This document shows positions 13,854 to 14,361 of a stretch of DNA of 14,361 nucleotides, piece after piece. A model generated the notes under the pieces. The model saw only the letters and a program-made list of their open reading frames with translations, ran no database searches and was not told the origin of the DNA. This DNA comes from Bacillota bacterium (lineage in GTDB: Bacteria; Bacillota; Clostridia; Christensenellales; CAG-138), in contig JAEWYV010000123.1 of assembly GCA_023458615.1 (NCBI GenBank), positions 1-14,361 of the forward strand, given 5' to 3'. Position numbers and translations under genes: made by a program. Each line of letters starts with the position of its first letter. Within the stretch, counting starts at the first letter, position 1.

Positions 13854-13882
13854 TTGTATTTTTGCGCGCCGGACGATAAAAT
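13854..13882 (+). promoter_or_regulatory. Candidate promoter of the terminal membrane-protein gene, leaderless geometry
   Basis: TTGTAT (13854-13859) and TAAAAT (13877-13882) are 17 bases apart. The -10 is followed by six bases (gatacc) and then ATG 13889, so transcription would begin on the ATG. The -35 matches only 3 of 6, and there is no TGn extension. Confidence 0.45.
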
Positions 13883-13888
13883 GATACC

Positions 13889-14361
13889 ATGGAACATTAT
13901 CAACAGCAGGCTCCGCGCAAGATCAGTCGCGGCTGGCCGGTTCTCTTGTTATCGGTACTGATTGGATTAGCAGCCGCCGTGTTACCCTTTGCGCTCTTGC
14001 TTGCGCCGGGACTATGGGCGTATGCGGGCGCGCGCACGAAGCCTTACTGGATTGCCCTGCCCGCGGCGGCGTTTGCCATAGCGGCTTTTCAGCTGTATAC
14101 GCCTGTTGCTGCGGCGGGTCTCACCGTAGCCTCCGCTCTGGCTGCGGGGCTGATCTATGCGCTTATGACCCGCAAGGTGAGTAACACCTATACCGCGCTG
14201 ATCCTCGCGGGGGTCTTTCTTGGCGGGCTCTATGCCGCAATTTGCTTACCCGGCATTTTGGATGGCAGGGGCGCGTTTGCGGACGTACAACGTGCGATGG
14301 ATTCGATTCTCTCGCTCTATCGCTCGGCAATGACTCAGATGCCTGAGTTAAGCGCGGACGT
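13889..14361 (+). CDS. Polytopic membrane protein, 5' part only (possibly DUF2232 / YybS-like)
   Basis: The frame from ATG 13889 stays open to the window edge (157 complete codons). A basic N terminus (Q-Q-Q-A-P-R-K-I-S-R-G) precedes hydrophobic segments at about 16-46, 53-71, 72-94 and 101-123, rich in Ala, Leu and Gly, consistent with four to five membrane spans. A more polar stretch with F-A-D-V-Q-R-A-M-D-S-I follows. The layout recalls DUF2232 (YybS-type) proteins of Firmicutes, but I see no decisive motif. No Shine-Dalgarno precedes the ATG; a -10 element does, exactly 6 bases upstream. The GH3 terminator ends 131 bases before it, so it opens a new transcription unit. The gene is real with good confidence; the family is a guess. 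Confidence 0.7.
   Translation, partial: MEHYQQQAPRKISRGWPVLLLSVLIGLAAAVLPFALLLAPGLWAYAGARTKPYWIALPAAAFAIAAFQLYTPVAAAGLTVASALAAGLIYALMTRKVSNTYTALILAGVFLGGLYAAICLPGILDGRGAFADVQRAMDSILSLYRSAMTQMPELSAD

Overview
The window looks like an ordinary chromosomal segment of a moderately GC-rich (estimated by eye at mid-50s %) clostridial-type Firmicute. The reasons are a stand-alone MreB/Mbl actin, NlpC/P60 and YkuD wall enzymes with clostridial domain layouts, an LCP ligase-type protein, an M3 oligoendopeptidase, and classical Shine-Dalgarno and sigma-A-like signals. I see no rRNA, tRNA, transposase, phage gene, CRISPR array or plasmid function. I do not see a new defence or biosynthetic system, and the most interesting material is in the regulatory DNA and the wall-gene neighbourhood.

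Layout from left to right. A minus-strand pair runs from an Atz/Trz-type amidohydrolase (820-2085) into a GNAT-fold acetyltransferase (48-779). Across a 247-base divergent region lies a plus-strand Sir2 deacylase (2333-3112), closed by a strong terminator. A plus-strand cell-envelope block follows: MreB/Mbl (3294-4331), a membrane-anchored four-repeat peptidoglycan-binding NlpC/P60 hydrolase (4478-6754), and a secreted L,D-transpeptidase with two SH3 domains (6846-7901). A 13-bp hairpin separates these from three minus-strand genes: an orphan binding-protein-like lipoprotein (7999-8934), an LCP protein (9049-10203) and the M3 oligoendopeptidase (10444-12129). Diverging from the last is a membrane-anchored GH3 / NagZ-like hexosaminidase (12400-13716). 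A polytopic membrane protein begins at 13889 and runs off the end.

Working together: MreB positions wall growth from inside. The NlpC/P60 protein would cut peptide stems, the YkuD protein would make or exchange cross-links, the LCP protein would attach polymers to the wall, and the GH3 enzyme would release GlcNAc from wall fragments. Five consecutive or near-consecutive proteins are therefore exported or membrane-anchored, and three of them carry similar Pro/Thr/Ser-rich tethers.

Starts were revised where the sequence demanded it. MreB starts at 3294, the NlpC/P60 gene at GTG 4478, the lipoprotein at 8934, the peptidase at 12129 and the GH3 gene at TTG 12400; longer in-frame versions run into promoter elements or lack a ribosome-binding site. 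Three genes (starts 2085, 8934, 13889) have a -10 hexamer exactly six bases before the ATG and no Shine-Dalgarno, which predicts leaderless transcripts beside ordinary SD-led genes.
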